A stretch of DNA of 64,000 nt from Firmicutes bacterium HGW-Firmicutes-9. GTDB taxonomy: Bacteria; Bacillota; Clostridia; Christensenellales; CAG-138. Location of the stretch: the NCBI GenBank assembly GCA_002841395.1, contig PGZM01000006.1, positions 62,001 through 126,000 on the forward strand, in the 5' to 3' direction. Positions within the stretch are counted from its first letter, which is position 1. The number at the start of each line of letters is the position of its first letter. Shown piece by piece: positions 48,319 to 56,872 of the stretch. A model generated the notes under the pieces. It saw only the letters and a list, made by a program, of their open reading frames with translations. It ran no database searches and had not been told where the DNA came from. Position numbers and translations under genes: made by a program.

Positions 48319-49095
48319 ATGAAGCGCGAACATATCATTACCGTCGATTCTTCGCTTTGCATCGGCTGCGGCCTTTGCGTGAGCGATTGTCCGACTGCGA
48401 CTATCAAGATGGCGGGTGACAAAGCCGTCGTCACCACGCAGGACTGCATCAAGTGCGGTCACTGCCAGGCGATCTGTCCGCAGTATGCCGTGACCATCTC
48501 CGGCTTTGACGATGCGCCGGAAACCATCACGCCCGCGATGCATGTGGATGCAACGTCTCTGCTCGGGCAGCTCAAAGCGCGCCGATCGGTGCGACAGTTT
48601 ACCCGGCAGCAGATCGCGCCGGAGCTGATCGCGCAAATCATCGAAGCGGGTCGCTATACGCCGACGGGCACCAACAAGCAGGGTGTATCCTACACGGTGC
48701 TGCAAAAGAACCTCGCGGACTACGAAGCGCCGAGTATCCGCCTGTTCCGCAGGCTCAAGCTCGTGATCGATATCGTCTACAAGGGCTTTCGCGCCATCGA
48801 AATCGACGACCACTTCCTCTTTAAGAACGCAACGGCTGTGATCGTCATCAAGGGCGCGGACGAAGTCGACGCGGCGCTTGCCGCCTCTTCCATGGAGCTT
48901 ATGGCGCAGTCGCTCGGTCTTGGCGTGTTCTACAGCGGATTTTTCACGATGGTAACGCGCATCTCCGGCAAGCTTCGCCACAAACTCGGCATACGCCGCG
49001 GCGAGAAGGCGGTCACCACACTCGTGCTGGGTTATCCTGCGGTGCGCTATCAGCGCACAGTGCAGCGCGAACCCGCCGACGTGCTGTTCGATTAA
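48319..49095 (+). CDS. Nitroreductase with an N-terminal two-cluster ferredoxin domain
   Basis: A 258-residue protein. The first 60 residues hold two CxxCxxCxxxCP motifs (CIGCGLCVSDCP and CIKCGHCQAICP), which bind two [4Fe-4S] clusters. The rest is an FMN nitroreductase domain with KARRSVRQFT at the flavin-binding start and GRYTPTGTNKQG. Electrons would pass from ferredoxin clusters to FMN and then to a nitro compound, quinone or similar acceptor. This fusion is common in anaerobic Clostridia. The natural substrate is unknown. A terminator follows. Confidence 0.9.
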   Translation: MKREHIITVDSSLCIGCGLCVSDCPTATIKMAGDKAVVTTQDCIKCGHCQAICPQYAVTISGFDDAPETITPAMHVDATSLLGQLKARRSVRQFTRQQIAPELIAQIIEAGRYTPTGTNKQGVSYTVLQKNLADYEAPSIRLFRRLKLVIDIVYKGFRAIEIDDHFLFKNATAVIVIKGADEVDAALAASSMELMAQSLGLGVFYSGFFTMVTRISGKLRHKLGIRRGEKAVTTLVLGYPAVRYQRTVQREPADVLFD

Positions 49096-49113
49096 TAGAA
49101 TAAAACACAAAAA

Positions 49114-49146
49114 AGCCCGTGCTGGAAACATGCACGGGCTTTTTTA
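49114..49146 (+). terminator. Terminator after the nitroreductase gene
   Basis: AGCCCGTGC and GCACGGGCT form a nine-base stem around a nine-base loop, followed by six T. Confidence 0.9.
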
Positions 49147-49278
49147 CGCGGTGGCGGCGCAACATCCAGCTATAGTTATCATAAAGATGCAAGTATACCA
49201 GAAAATCAGCACATTTCTGGATTGTGTAAATTATGAAAAATTAATACGAATTAACTTTAATCATTCTGATTATTTTAC

Positions 49279-49306
49279 TTGACATACATTTCAGATTGAA
49301 TATACT
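49279..49306 (+). promoter_or_regulatory. Promoter of the TadG-like gene
   Basis: A perfect TTGACA and TATACT are 16 bases apart, in the 328-base AT-rich gap between 49096 and 49423. Nothing else was found in the gap apart from the upstream terminator. The leader would be about 110 bases. Confidence 0.8.
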
Positions 49307-49423
49307 CGTACTAGTATTGTAAAAACAACGATTTAGAATGCCAGATATTATGCTCAAAAAGTGGCCTATGAGTTCAAATTAAACACGCCAACACGCAAAG
49401 ATTGATGCATCCTGGAGGAGATT

Positions 49424-50560
49424 ATGCGATCCATATTCAAACGAATCAAACGAGAGACAGGACAGTCAACGATAATAATTGCGCTGGCAATCGTTGTGTT
49501 GTGCGGTGTGGCGGCTCTAGTGGTCGATACCGGTATGGCATATGTGGAAAAAGGCCAGCTGCAAACGGCGGCGGATGCTGCGGCGCTTGCCGCCGCGCAC
49601 GATCTGCCCAGCGTTTCAACGGCAAAGAACACCGCGATACGATATGCGGAAAAGAACGGCATCGAGCCCGGACATACAACGCCAACCACGCCATATAACG
49701 GCGACGCGAAACGGGTAGAGGTCGTGGTCACCGCAACGGTGAATTATACCTTTGCGCGCCTGCTCGGAATCGATTCGCAGGAAGTCTCCGCCCGTGCGGT
49801 TGCGGAAAAAACCGGCGTGAGCGGCGGCCCGTTTGGATATGCAATCTTTTCCGGCAGCAAGAACAGCAGGCTTGGTCTGTTTTCCAGTAGCCTGACGGTG
49901 AACGGAAGCGTTCACGGCAACGAAGAAGTCATGATGAACGGTTCCAGTATGACCATCAACGGAAATGTAGAGGCGGTCGGCAAGTTCTCAACAGCCGGTT
50001 CGCAGATCACGGTCACGGGTACTGCGCAGGGCTCCACCGCCACGGCGCACGGCAGCAACATCAACATTACAACCCTACTACCCGTAGCGGCTACAAACAT
50101 CGATATGCCGGATCTTTCGGCAACGGCGCTTGCAGAAGCGCAGGCAAATGGTACCTTTTATACCGGAAACAAGCTCTATAACGGCAGCAGCATCGATGTG
50201 GATAACACGGTCTATGTCGATGGACGGCTCACCGTTGCCGGAAGCACCTTCAAGGGCGTTGGCATGCTGGTCGCAACAGGGAACATTCAACTCAACGGAA
50301 GCTGCATCGAAGCCTCATCTTCCGCGTCGGTCTGCATCTATTCAACGAATGGCAACATCCAAATCAATGGTTCGAATATCCGTATTGACGGCGTGCTCTA
50401 CGCGCCCAACGGCAGCATTCAGGTCAATGGCTCCAACATCGTGATCAACGGCCGTGTGATCGGAAAAGAAGTGCAGCTCAACGGCAGCAGCATTACAGTG
50501 AACGCAACATCCGGCGATACAGACTTCCTGCCCGGCGAAATCGTCCGGCTGGTTGAGTAG
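49424..50560 (+). CDS. TadG-like pilin-type protein with a repeated beta-helix domain
   Basis: A 378-residue protein. The N-terminus is that of a TadE/TadG-like pilus protein: Gly at 13, a hydrophobic helix (about 16-37), DTGMAYVEKGQLQTAADAAA and LAAAHDLP. From about residue 130 the protein is a string of short strands built on NGSS or NGSN (MNGSSMTINGNV, INGSNIRIDGVLYAPNGSIQ, VNGSNIVINGRVIG, LNGSSITVNA), likely a beta-helix like that of bactofilins and DUF7305. No other tad gene (cpaF, tadB, tadC, flp) is in the window, so it is an orphan. It has its own promoter and terminator. Confidence 0.78.
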   Translation: MRSIFKRIKRETGQSTIIIALAIVVLCGVAALVVDTGMAYVEKGQLQTAADAAALAAAHDLPSVSTAKNTAIRYAEKNGIEPGHTTPTTPYNGDAKRVEVVVTATVNYTFARLLGIDSQEVSARAVAEKTGVSGGPFGYAIFSGSKNSRLGLFSSSLTVNGSVHGNEEVMMNGSSMTINGNVEAVGKFSTAGSQITVTGTAQGSTATAHGSNINITTLLPVAATNIDMPDLSATALAEAQANGTFYTGNKLYNGSSIDVDNTVYVDGRLTVAGSTFKGVGMLVATGNIQLNGSCIEASSSASVCIYSTNGNIQINGSNIRIDGVLYAPNGSIQVNGSNIVINGRVIGKEVQLNGSSITVNATSGDTDFLPGEIVRLVE

Positions 50561-50587
50561 CAAAAGCCGTACAGCGAATAAAAAACA

Positions 50588-50627
50588 AACCCTTTGCAGA
50601 CGGTATGCCTGTAAAGGGTTTTTTTGT
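50588..50627 (+). terminator. Terminator of the TadG-like gene
   Basis: AACCCTTT (50588-50595) and AAAGGGTT (50613-50620) frame a smaller inner hairpin and are followed by a T run. The A-rich left side may also serve the minus-strand aminotransferase gene. Confidence 0.82.
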
Positions 50628-50649
50628 AGCGATTGCTTCTGTTTGGATC

Positions 50650-51771
50650 TTACTTTTTGCAGCTTAAAACGATTTCGCAGATGTCGTCCACGTCTGACAG
50701 CGCAAGGTCGGCATACAGCGGCAGCGTAAGCACGTTTCTGCTCGCAGCGAGTGCAACCGGCGTCTCGGTAGGATCAAATTGACCCTTGTAGCACGCGGAT
50801 TCGCTCGTGAGCGGGTAAAAATATTTACGCGCGAAGATGTTGTATGTTTTGAGCGTGTCGTTGACCTGATCGCGATCTGCGCCAAACACTTCTGGGTCAA
50901 ACGAAACGGGCAGGTAGGCGTAGTTCTGCGTCGCGCCCGGGCGAACTGGGCGGAAGGAGAGACCCGCAACGCCGGATAAATTCTCACGATAGCGCGCGGC
51001 GACCTTGCCGCGTCTTGCGATCTGCTCCTCAAAGTGCTTGAGGTTGAGTAGCCCCATCGCCGCCTGAAACTCGTTCATCTTGGCGTTGCCGCCAACCTCG
51101 CGAATTTCTTCGTCGGGATGATAACCGAAGTTTTTGTAGCCGTTGAGCAGCTCGGCGTAATCCGCATCCTTGGTTGCGATTGCGCCGCCTTCGATCGTGT
51201 GATAGCACTTTGTTGCGTGGAAGCTGAACATCGAAGCCGCGCCGAAATCCGCCACCGCGCGTCCGTTGACCGAAACGCCGAACGCATGCGCCGCGTCGTA
51301 CAGCACAGGTAGATTGTGCCGCGCTGCGATCGCGTCGATGGCGTCCATGTCGCAAGGATTACCGTAAACGTGCACAGGAAGAATCGCGCGCGTGCGCGGG
51401 GTGATCAACTGCTCAAGCAGTGCGGGATTCATCGTGAAATAGTCCGGCTCAACGTCGCAGAACACGGGCGAAAATCCGCAGCGGACGATCGCGTGCGTGG
51501 TGGAGATAAACGTAAATGGCGTGGTGATGATCTCACCCGGCGCAAGATTGAGCGCCTGAATCGCGCACTCCAGCGCGAGATGCCCGTTGGTGAACAGGCG
51601 AAGATTGGGCGTGCCGAGTTTTTTGCCCAGCGCGCGTTCCAACGCTTTATGCTGGCTTCCGCCATTGGTGAGAAAGCGCGAGGAGAAGATCTCGCGCACA
51701 AGCGCTTCATATTCTTCCACCGGAGGCAGCGACGGGCGCGTGACCAGAATCGGCGGGTCTTTCTTTAGCAT
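50650..51771 (-). CDS. DegT/DnrJ/EryC1 family sugar aminotransferase
   Basis: A 373-residue PLP enzyme of the family that aminates keto-sugars for surface glycans or natural products. The PLP lysine lies in SFHATKCYHTIEGGAI (about residue 190), with VLYDAAHAFGV giving the Asp that pairs with the pyridine nitrogen and NAKMNEFQAAMGL following. TPFTFISTTHAIVRCGFSP is the usual N-terminal signature. It probably makes an amino sugar for the envelope polymers suggested by the nearby genes, but no other nucleotide-sugar gene is next to it. The ATG follows AAAGGAG; an upstream in-frame ATG is rejected. Confidence 0.9.
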   Translation of the reverse strand: MLKKDPPILVTRPSLPPVEEYEALVREIFSSRFLTNGGSQHKALERALGKKLGTPNLRLFTNGHLALECAIQALNLAPGEIITTPFTFISTTHAIVRCGFSPVFCDVEPDYFTMNPALLEQLITPRTRAILPVHVYGNPCDMDAIDAIAARHNLPVLYDAAHAFGVSVNGRAVADFGAASMFSFHATKCYHTIEGGAIATKDADYAELLNGYKNFGYHPDEEIREVGGNAKMNEFQAAMGLLNLKHFEEQIARRGKVAARYRENLSGVAGLSFRPVRPGATQNYAYLPVSFDPEVFGADRDQVNDTLKTYNIFARKYFYPLTSESACYKGQFDPTETPVALAASRNVLTLPLYADLALSDVDDICEIVLSCKK

Positions 51772-51868
51772 AAATCTCCTTTGTTTTGCCGCAGGCGGCA
51801 AAGAGAAATGGGATAGAAGATATTTTAGTCTTTTTTATGCGCAAAAGCAAATCGATGACTTCTCTATT

Positions 51869-51912
51869 ACTTCTACACTTCTACCAGATATCGCATTTTG
51901 ATGATATCGGCC
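51869..51912 (-). pseudogene. Decayed 3' tail copy of the neighbouring BMP-like gene
   Basis: Read on the minus strand, this 44-base stretch encodes ADIIKMRYLVEV and then a stop, matching the end of the intact gene (51963-52007) at 38 of 45 positions with one missing base. Upstream of the gap the differences are all at third codon positions and silent, so the copy was probably once a working paralogue whose body has been lost. Confidence 0.65.
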
Positions 51913-51952
51913 ATAAAATCTATTTAATTCTCTTAGTTTTGTATTCTTGTAA

Positions 51953-53839
51953 TTACTCTACAACTTCTACGCCTTCTACTAGGTAGCGCATTTTGATAAT
52001 ATCAGCCGGGGCCGCATCCGAATGCGCCGGGATGCGCACAACTCCCTCGCTGTCCGTGACAGGCCCGTGGAACGGGTTATAGAGGTTTCGCGCCATGCTG
52101 CCCTTGAGATAGCGTATCAGGTTATTCGGCGTGCCGCTGGACCAGCTGCCGAGGCGAACATCCACAACACCGCCGCCAAGCCCCCACCAGAAGCTCGCGA
52201 TCGGCGACTCGTCGCGATCCATCCCCAACAGCGCGCTGAGGCTGCCGTTGAGATAGCTCTTGACAATCGCGGTATAAAACCGCTCCCAATTCCAGTCGGG
52301 CGCGGCAAGATAACGCGTCGGGTTGCCTTCTGCGTCCACGCCGATGAGCGCGGTGAACACGCCGTATGGCAGCTCCGCGAGCTTGAGCGCGGCATAGTGC
52401 GGCGTGAGTATGGTGTCTGCGCCGAGGCTAGCCGCGGTCTTAACGCCCAGCTCGCACGTTTCCATCTGCTTGGGGTCGACGTCGCGCGTGACCATCAATA
52501 CCCGCGCGTCCGGCCGCACGGAGTGCACGCCGATGGCGAACGCGTTGACATCCGAGGTGAAGCGCGTATAGTTCAACTTCGGGGTGATATAGGCGACCGT
52601 ACCGGTCTTGGTGTGCTGACCCGCCGCGACGCCGCAGAGGAATACTGCCTCATAATAACGGCCAAAGTAGGTATGCAGACGATAGTGGTGCTGCATGCGC
52701 GAGTAGACCAGCGTGAGGCAATTCGGGTGCTCTAGCGCAAAGCGCAGCACGGTATTCATCAGCGAAGGCGTGGTGACAAACAGAAGTCCTGCGTCGCCTG
52801 CCTCGGCGGTCAGCAGATCAAATGCATCCTCGCGATCCTGTAAATCCAGCACGCGGGAATCGACCTTGTCGCCAAGCTCCGCCTGCATGGCTAGGCGTCC
52901 CTGCTCGTGTGAGCCGAGCCAGCTGTTCTGCGCGCGCTCGCCGGCATAGGCAAACACGATCTTCGGGTTTTTGTGCGTTTGCAGCAGCCGCGTGAAAAAC
53001 GCCGGTTCCGCTGCCTCTGCGTCCTCTTCCAAAACCACGCGCGGCGAGGGCGGGTGCTCGAGGATGTCCAGCTGCGGTTTGAGCGTCACGATGCGCGCGG
53101 TGAGCTCGTCCGGCATGATGTTCATCGGGAACCCGTAAACGTGCAGGTACTCCAAAAACGCATCGCCAAGGCTGAGGGTGCAGCTGGTGTGCAGATAAGC
53201 GCCCTCAAACCGGGTATAGAGCGCGTTGAAATCCGGCTTGTCCTGCGCGGAGTCCAGCTCTGCAATCAGCCGCTGCTCGATACGGTAGAGCCGCTCATAC
53301 TTGCGCGATTCGGAGAGCTCGATGTCCGCGAACACGCCTTTTTTACTGTAGGCGAGAAATGTATAATACCGCTCGATCGCCGGGTCGTTTTCATCCCACT
53401 GCGGGATCAGGCGGATGATCTCCGCCTCAAACGAGCTTGCTTCGTAGTATTTCAGGACGCTGACGCGTTTGTTTCCTTCCGCGACGTAGTATTTCCAGAG
53501 ATACTCGTAGACGCGGATCGAGTCGCGGATGCCGCTCTGTAGATGCGCCTCGCAGAGATTGATCCACTTGTAGGCAAACTCGGTGTCTGGACTCAGGATC
53601 GGCATAAAGTTATATGCAAACGAGTTGGAACGGCTCGCCTGATAGGTGCCCACGATGCGGTTGAGCGAAATCGGCCGCATGGGCTGGTCGACGACCGCGA
53701 GCACGCCGTTCTCCTCGCGGCGGGCGTGTATCACGGGCAGAAGCCCGCTCTCTCCGCGCGCGCGGCGCAGGGCGAACTCTTTTAAGCCGCGTTTTCTAGC
53801 GCGGTCATATTCTTCATTTGCGTTGATGTTCTGGCTCAT
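51953..53839 (-). CDS. Cytoplasmic protein with ParB-like N-terminus and a BMP-type ligand-binding domain
   Basis: A 628-residue protein with no signal peptide or membrane helix. The N-terminal part (about 60-135) resembles a ParB/Srx-like segment, including IRVYEYLWKYYVAEGNKRVS. A helical region follows to about 270. The C-terminal half (about 285-570) looks like a periplasmic binding protein of the BMP/PnrA type: KIVFAYAGERAQNSWLGSHE, GLLFVTTPSLMN, and TALIGVDAEGNPTRYL. Such binding folds usually sit outside the cell, so a soluble intracellular version suggests sensing. The ATG follows GGAGGGAAG. It lies 59 bases after the metallophosphoesterase gene in the same operon. Family assignment is from pattern, not a search. 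Confidence 0.7.
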   Translation of the reverse strand: MSQNINANEEYDRARKRGLKEFALRRARGESGLLPVIHARREENGVLAVVDQPMRPISLNRIVGTYQASRSNSFAYNFMPILSPDTEFAYKWINLCEAHLQSGIRDSIRVYEYLWKYYVAEGNKRVSVLKYYEASSFEAEIIRLIPQWDENDPAIERYYTFLAYSKKGVFADIELSESRKYERLYRIEQRLIAELDSAQDKPDFNALYTRFEGAYLHTSCTLSLGDAFLEYLHVYGFPMNIMPDELTARIVTLKPQLDILEHPPSPRVVLEEDAEAAEPAFFTRLLQTHKNPKIVFAYAGERAQNSWLGSHEQGRLAMQAELGDKVDSRVLDLQDREDAFDLLTAEAGDAGLLFVTTPSLMNTVLRFALEHPNCLTLVYSRMQHHYRLHTYFGRYYEAVFLCGVAAGQHTKTGTVAYITPKLNYTRFTSDVNAFAIGVHSVRPDARVLMVTRDVDPKQMETCELGVKTAASLGADTILTPHYAALKLAELPYGVFTALIGVDAEGNPTRYLAAPDWNWERFYTAIVKSYLNGSLSALLGMDRDESPIASFWWGLGGGVVDVRLGSWSSGTPNNLIRYLKGSMARNLYNPFHGPVTDSEGVVRIPAHSDAAPADIIKMRYLVEGVEVVE

Positions 53840-53898
53840 GCTTCCCTCCGGGGGTTTGATTGTGGAAGTATTTCAGTGGACGAACGAGATGTTCAGGT

Positions 53899-54513
53899 TC
53901 AATCCTTGTCCGGAAACTCCATTTCCAGAATGTGGTAATTATAGGCGTTTACGATGGTCGTGTCATTATACTCAATGATACGCTTGGAACCGATGGAATA
54001 GGTCAGGTGCTGGTGTCCGTGGAGATGATAGCGCGGCTTGTACTTATCGATCAGCTTCACAAATGTCTCAAACCCCTCGTGATAGCGGTCGTCTCCGTCT
54101 CCAAGGCCCGCGGCAGGCGCGTGAGTCACCAGCACGTCAAAACCCTTTCGAAGCGAGAGTGCGAGCGTCGCTTTGAGTACGCGGAGGTTCATCTCGCGTT
54201 CGCTGTAATGGTTCGGCGCGAAGCGCTCGCTCTTGCAGCCGCCAAAGCCCACGAAACGAACACCCTTGATGATCACGGGTTTCTCCTCGAGGTCGATGCA
54301 GCCTTCCGGCGGGTTCTGGTCATAGCGCGCGTCGTGGTTGCCTCGCACAAAGAGCAAGGGAGCCGGGATCATCGTCACTAGAAACGATAGATACTCCGGC
54401 TTGAGATCGCCGCAGGAGATGATGACGTCGATGCCCTGGAAGGCTTTGGCGTCAAAGAAGTCCCAGATGTATTCGCTTTCGTGGTCGGAAACGACCAGAG
54501 CTTTCAATTTCAT
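53899..54513 (-). CDS. Calcineurin-like metallophosphoesterase
   Basis: A 204-residue phosphoesterase with the metal-binding motifs in order: VVSDHES (where the first motif is usually D-x-H, here D-H), ISCGDLKPEYL, FVRGNHDARYD, LVTHAPAAGLGDG and HLHGHQHL. The size and motif set fit the YfcE/YkuE-like small phosphodiesterases. The substrate is unknown. It is the first gene of a two-gene operon with the BMP-like protein, which could suggest nucleotide-linked signalling, but that is only an inference. Confidence 0.87.
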   Translation of the reverse strand: MKLKALVVSDHESEYIWDFFDAKAFQGIDVIISCGDLKPEYLSFLVTMIPAPLLFVRGNHDARYDQNPPEGCIDLEEKPVIIKGVRFVGFGGCKSERFAPNHYSEREMNLRVLKATLALSLRKGFDVLVTHAPAAGLGDGDDRYHEGFETFVKLIDKYKPRYHLHGHQHLTYSIGSKRIIEYNDTTIVNAYNYHILEMEFPDKD

Positions 54514-54669
54514 GCCTGTTTAGCGGTTCCGTTTCTATTTGGTAAGATATGGATCAATATATGCTTTGATTTTGCGGGAACGTTTACTTGTATCATCAAG
54601 CGACTCTGTCTAATAACGATACACGCCTTTTTGATTTCTGTAAAGCGCATCAGGATGGAGAACAGTATG

Positions 54670-54699
54670 AAAAAACCGCCCGTGCTTTCTGCGGGCGGG
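54670..54699 (-). terminator. Terminator of the GntR regulator gene
   Basis: CCGCCCG and CGGGCGG form the stem; on the minus strand it is followed by six T. Confidence 0.83.
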
Positions 54700-54750
54700 T
54701 TGTTGCGCGGGAGAAAGAAGTTGCCTTTTGTGAAACGATTTTGCGCCGTA

Positions 54751-55446
54751 TCAGGTTTGATACAGCTTCTTCAGCGCGGAGGAGCCGTGCAGGATGCACA
54801 GGCGGACATTTTGCGCGCTGGCTTCCGCATCGTGAAGCTCCAGCGAACGCACAAGCGCATCGTGAAGCTTGACCGTCTTCGGGATATCCGGCGCAAGCAC
54901 AAGGTGCTGGCGGATCAAGCGCTGAATCGTTGTTTCAAAGCTTTTGAAGGTCATGGTATAGACGGCGTTGCCGGAATACTGCGTTAAAAGATAGTGAAAG
55001 CGCAGCAGCGGCTCCGTCGCGTCCGCCGGTTGTGCAGCGGTTTTGACCTGCTGCGTGAGCTTGCGCAGGGCGTCGATTTCCTCTGCGGTTGCATGCAGGC
55101 TCGCAAGCCGCGCGCATTCGCTCTCAATCAGAATGCGCAGGTCCACAAGATTGCAAAACAGCGGGTAATCCAGCCGGAAACTGTCGCAGCTCATCAGCGC
55201 GCTCAACACCTGCAGCGTTCCGTTCTTCTTGTAGTCCGCGATAATGCTGCCCTGCCGCGGGATGATGCGGATGAATCCCTGATTCGCCAGCTCCAAAATG
55301 CCCGTGTTCACCAGAGACCGGCTGACGCCGAGTTCCTGCGCGAGCTCGCGCTCCGGCGGGAGCTGCTGGCCGATTTGATATTCGCCCGAGAATATCTTCT
55401 GCTGCATTGTATGGACGAATGACTTCTTTAAGCCTTCTTGCTTCAT
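54751..55446 (-). CDS. GntR-family (FadR subfamily) transcriptional regulator
   Basis: A 231-residue regulator. The N-terminal winged helix shows KIFSGEYQIGQQLPPERELA, ELGVSRSLVNTGILELANQG and IRIIPRQGSII. The C-terminal half is an all-helical FCD-type ligand domain (DLRILIESECARLASLH near residue 100). FadR-type regulators bind small carboxylic acids or sugars. No metabolic gene is adjacent, so its target is unknown; an AACCGGTT palindrome lies just upstream of its start codon and could be an autoregulatory site. The ATG at 55446 is the family-consistent start. Confidence 0.88.
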   Translation of the reverse strand: MKQEGLKKSFVHTMQQKIFSGEYQIGQQLPPERELAQELGVSRSLVNTGILELANQGFIRIIPRQGSIIADYKKNGTLQVLSALMSCDSFRLDYPLFCNLVDLRILIESECARLASLHATAEEIDALRKLTQQVKTAAQPADATEPLLRFHYLLTQYSGNAVYTMTFKSFETTIQRLIRQHLVLAPDIPKTVKLHDALVRSLELHDAEASAQNVRLCILHGSSALKKLYQT

Positions 55447-56067
55447 ATTGTTTTGTAACCGGTTGGCTTCCTTCCTGATGGTGTGGCTGCGACGAAAACA
55501 ACCGCACCTCGTGCGCGGATTTTCGATTCGCAAGGTATCTATACAGGCAAGCGCAGCGTGCGCTTGTGGGGAAGCGATTTTTGGTTACGCGCACAGGAGA
55601 TATAGGTTGAAGTAACTCCGGGCGCAAGAAAGAAGTTTGGCGCAACAATCTTTTCAGCATGCCGCTTGATAAACGGTGCGGTGGAAAAACTAACGCAATG
55701 CAATTTGGATACGAATGCATAAACAGCGTTTGGCGTAACATGCCTATGTAACAGATTATAGCGGTGTTGCGCGTAAATTACAAGCGCGTCCGGCCAAATT
55801 TATGGCAACCTGCCGTGGTTGGCCACAATTGCGCAAACACGGTGCAACACTTTTGTAAACAGCAAACAAAGAACCGGTTGTATAATATTCGATCTTATGC
55901 GTTTTTTAAGGCGGTTGGCCGAAGCTTTTTGGGTGCGTCTGCCAATTTTATTCTTAGAACAAAGCGAAAGCATGTTCTACGTTTGGGAGAGGGACAGGTT
56001 GGTGCCGGATCATAAAAAACCTCCCGAAACGTGTCCGGGAGGCTTTTTGTCGGTTAGTTGTTTTTGC
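55447..56067. other. Intergenic region with repeated motifs and a possible short transcript
   Basis: No convincing gene is seen. AACCGGTT palindromes occur at 55458-55465 and 55872-55879, the second touching a TATAAT at 55881-55886. GTTTGGCGCAACA and GTTTGGCGTAACA occur near 55635 and 55729. Open frames here run into the antisense of the desulfoferrodoxin gene and are probably spurious. A transcript from the TATAAT to the terminator at 56014 would be about 155 bases. Confidence 0.4.
56014..56048. terminator. Bidirectional terminator next to desulfoferrodoxin
   Basis: CCTCCCG and CGGGAGG (56020-56026, 56036-56042) flank a nine-base loop, with six A before and five T after. It ends the desulfoferrodoxin transcript on the minus strand. 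Confidence 0.87.
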
Positions 56068-56445
56068 TTACGCTTTCCAGAGGCCGTGGAGGTTGCAGTA
56101 TGCGTAGGCTGCGATGACCTTCGTACCGCCGAGCGTGAACACGGCTTCGGGTTTGCCGCCAACCGGCAGGCACTTGCGCTGTCCGCCATCGTCAGTCTGC
56201 AGATAGATCCAGGCGATGTGGTGTTCTTCGAGCATCGGGTGATCGACGCTGCCGACATGGACGGTGCACTTGTCGCCTTCCACCTTGATAACGGGGACGT
56301 GCTTTTCCTGGCTCGCGTCGACACTACCGGGGATGAGCTCGGTCATGTGCTGGCCGCAGCAGCTCATCGGTGCGCCGGAATCGTGAATCATACCTACGAG
56401 GTTGCCGCAGATGTCGCAGCGGAAGAAACGGGTTTCACAAGTCAT
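56068..56445 (-). CDS. dfx: Desulfoferrodoxin (superoxide reductase)
   Basis: A 125-residue two-domain superoxide reductase, which reduces superoxide to hydrogen peroxide with electrons usually from rubredoxin. The N-terminal desulforedoxin domain binds a rubredoxin-like iron through CDICGN and the CC pair in APMSCCGQHM. The C-terminal centre II has EKHVPVI (the Glu-Lys-His set), HPMLEEHHI and CNLHGLW, giving the Fe(His)4Cys site. It marks the organism as an anaerobe exposed to oxygen. It is divergent from a Crp/Fnr regulator, a likely controller. AAGGAGG precedes the ATG, and a TATAAT on the minus strand (plus 56466-56471) may be its -10. Confidence 0.95.
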   Translation of the reverse strand: MTCETRFFRCDICGNLVGMIHDSGAPMSCCGQHMTELIPGSVDASQEKHVPVIKVEGDKCTVHVGSVDHPMLEEHHIAWIYLQTDDGGQRKCLPVGGKPEAVFTLGGTKVIAAYAYCNLHGLWKA

Positions 56446-56872
56446 GATGAAGTTCCTCCTTGATCATTATAATGTTCATGTTAGGATTTCATGCGGGAGT
56501 GCCGCATACAAGAAAAATGGAAATTTGTTGCGAACGAAATGCCGTTCGCGGTTGAGTGATTCTATCATGTATAATACACTCATTCCGTAATTATGTCACT
56601 AAATAATAATAATTCTTACTAGCGACATATATACGGGTTAATACCATTATACGAAGTTTTTCGAGAAAATGCCAGTTCATCCCGAAAAGTTGACAATGTT
56701 GACGCATATTTAACGTGTGTGGAGAAAAATTGCACGTTATGATGGAAATATTGGCTTACAGAGTGAGAAATACATAGTGAAATATCTCTACAAACAGTTG
56801 TTTTTTAAAAATTCATCGCAAAAATGCAGAAACAGAGTATAATCAGAAAAGAGACTATTCAGGAGGAACACC
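56446..56872. promoter_or_regulatory. Divergent control region between dfx and the Crp/Fnr regulator
   Basis: These 427 AT-rich bases hold no gene. ATGTCACTA (56593-56601) and TAGCGACAT (56620-56628) form an inverted repeat with one mismatch, a candidate operator. A perfect TATAAT at 56838-56843 lies 30 bases before the regulator's start, and TTGACA occurs at 56690-56695 without a matching -10. Confidence 0.45.

Noticed and set aside
55819-56463. Open frame across the terminator and antisense to desulfoferrodoxin
   Set aside because: Reading through a strong terminator and opposite a certain gene; only its first 50 codons could matter and they have no support.
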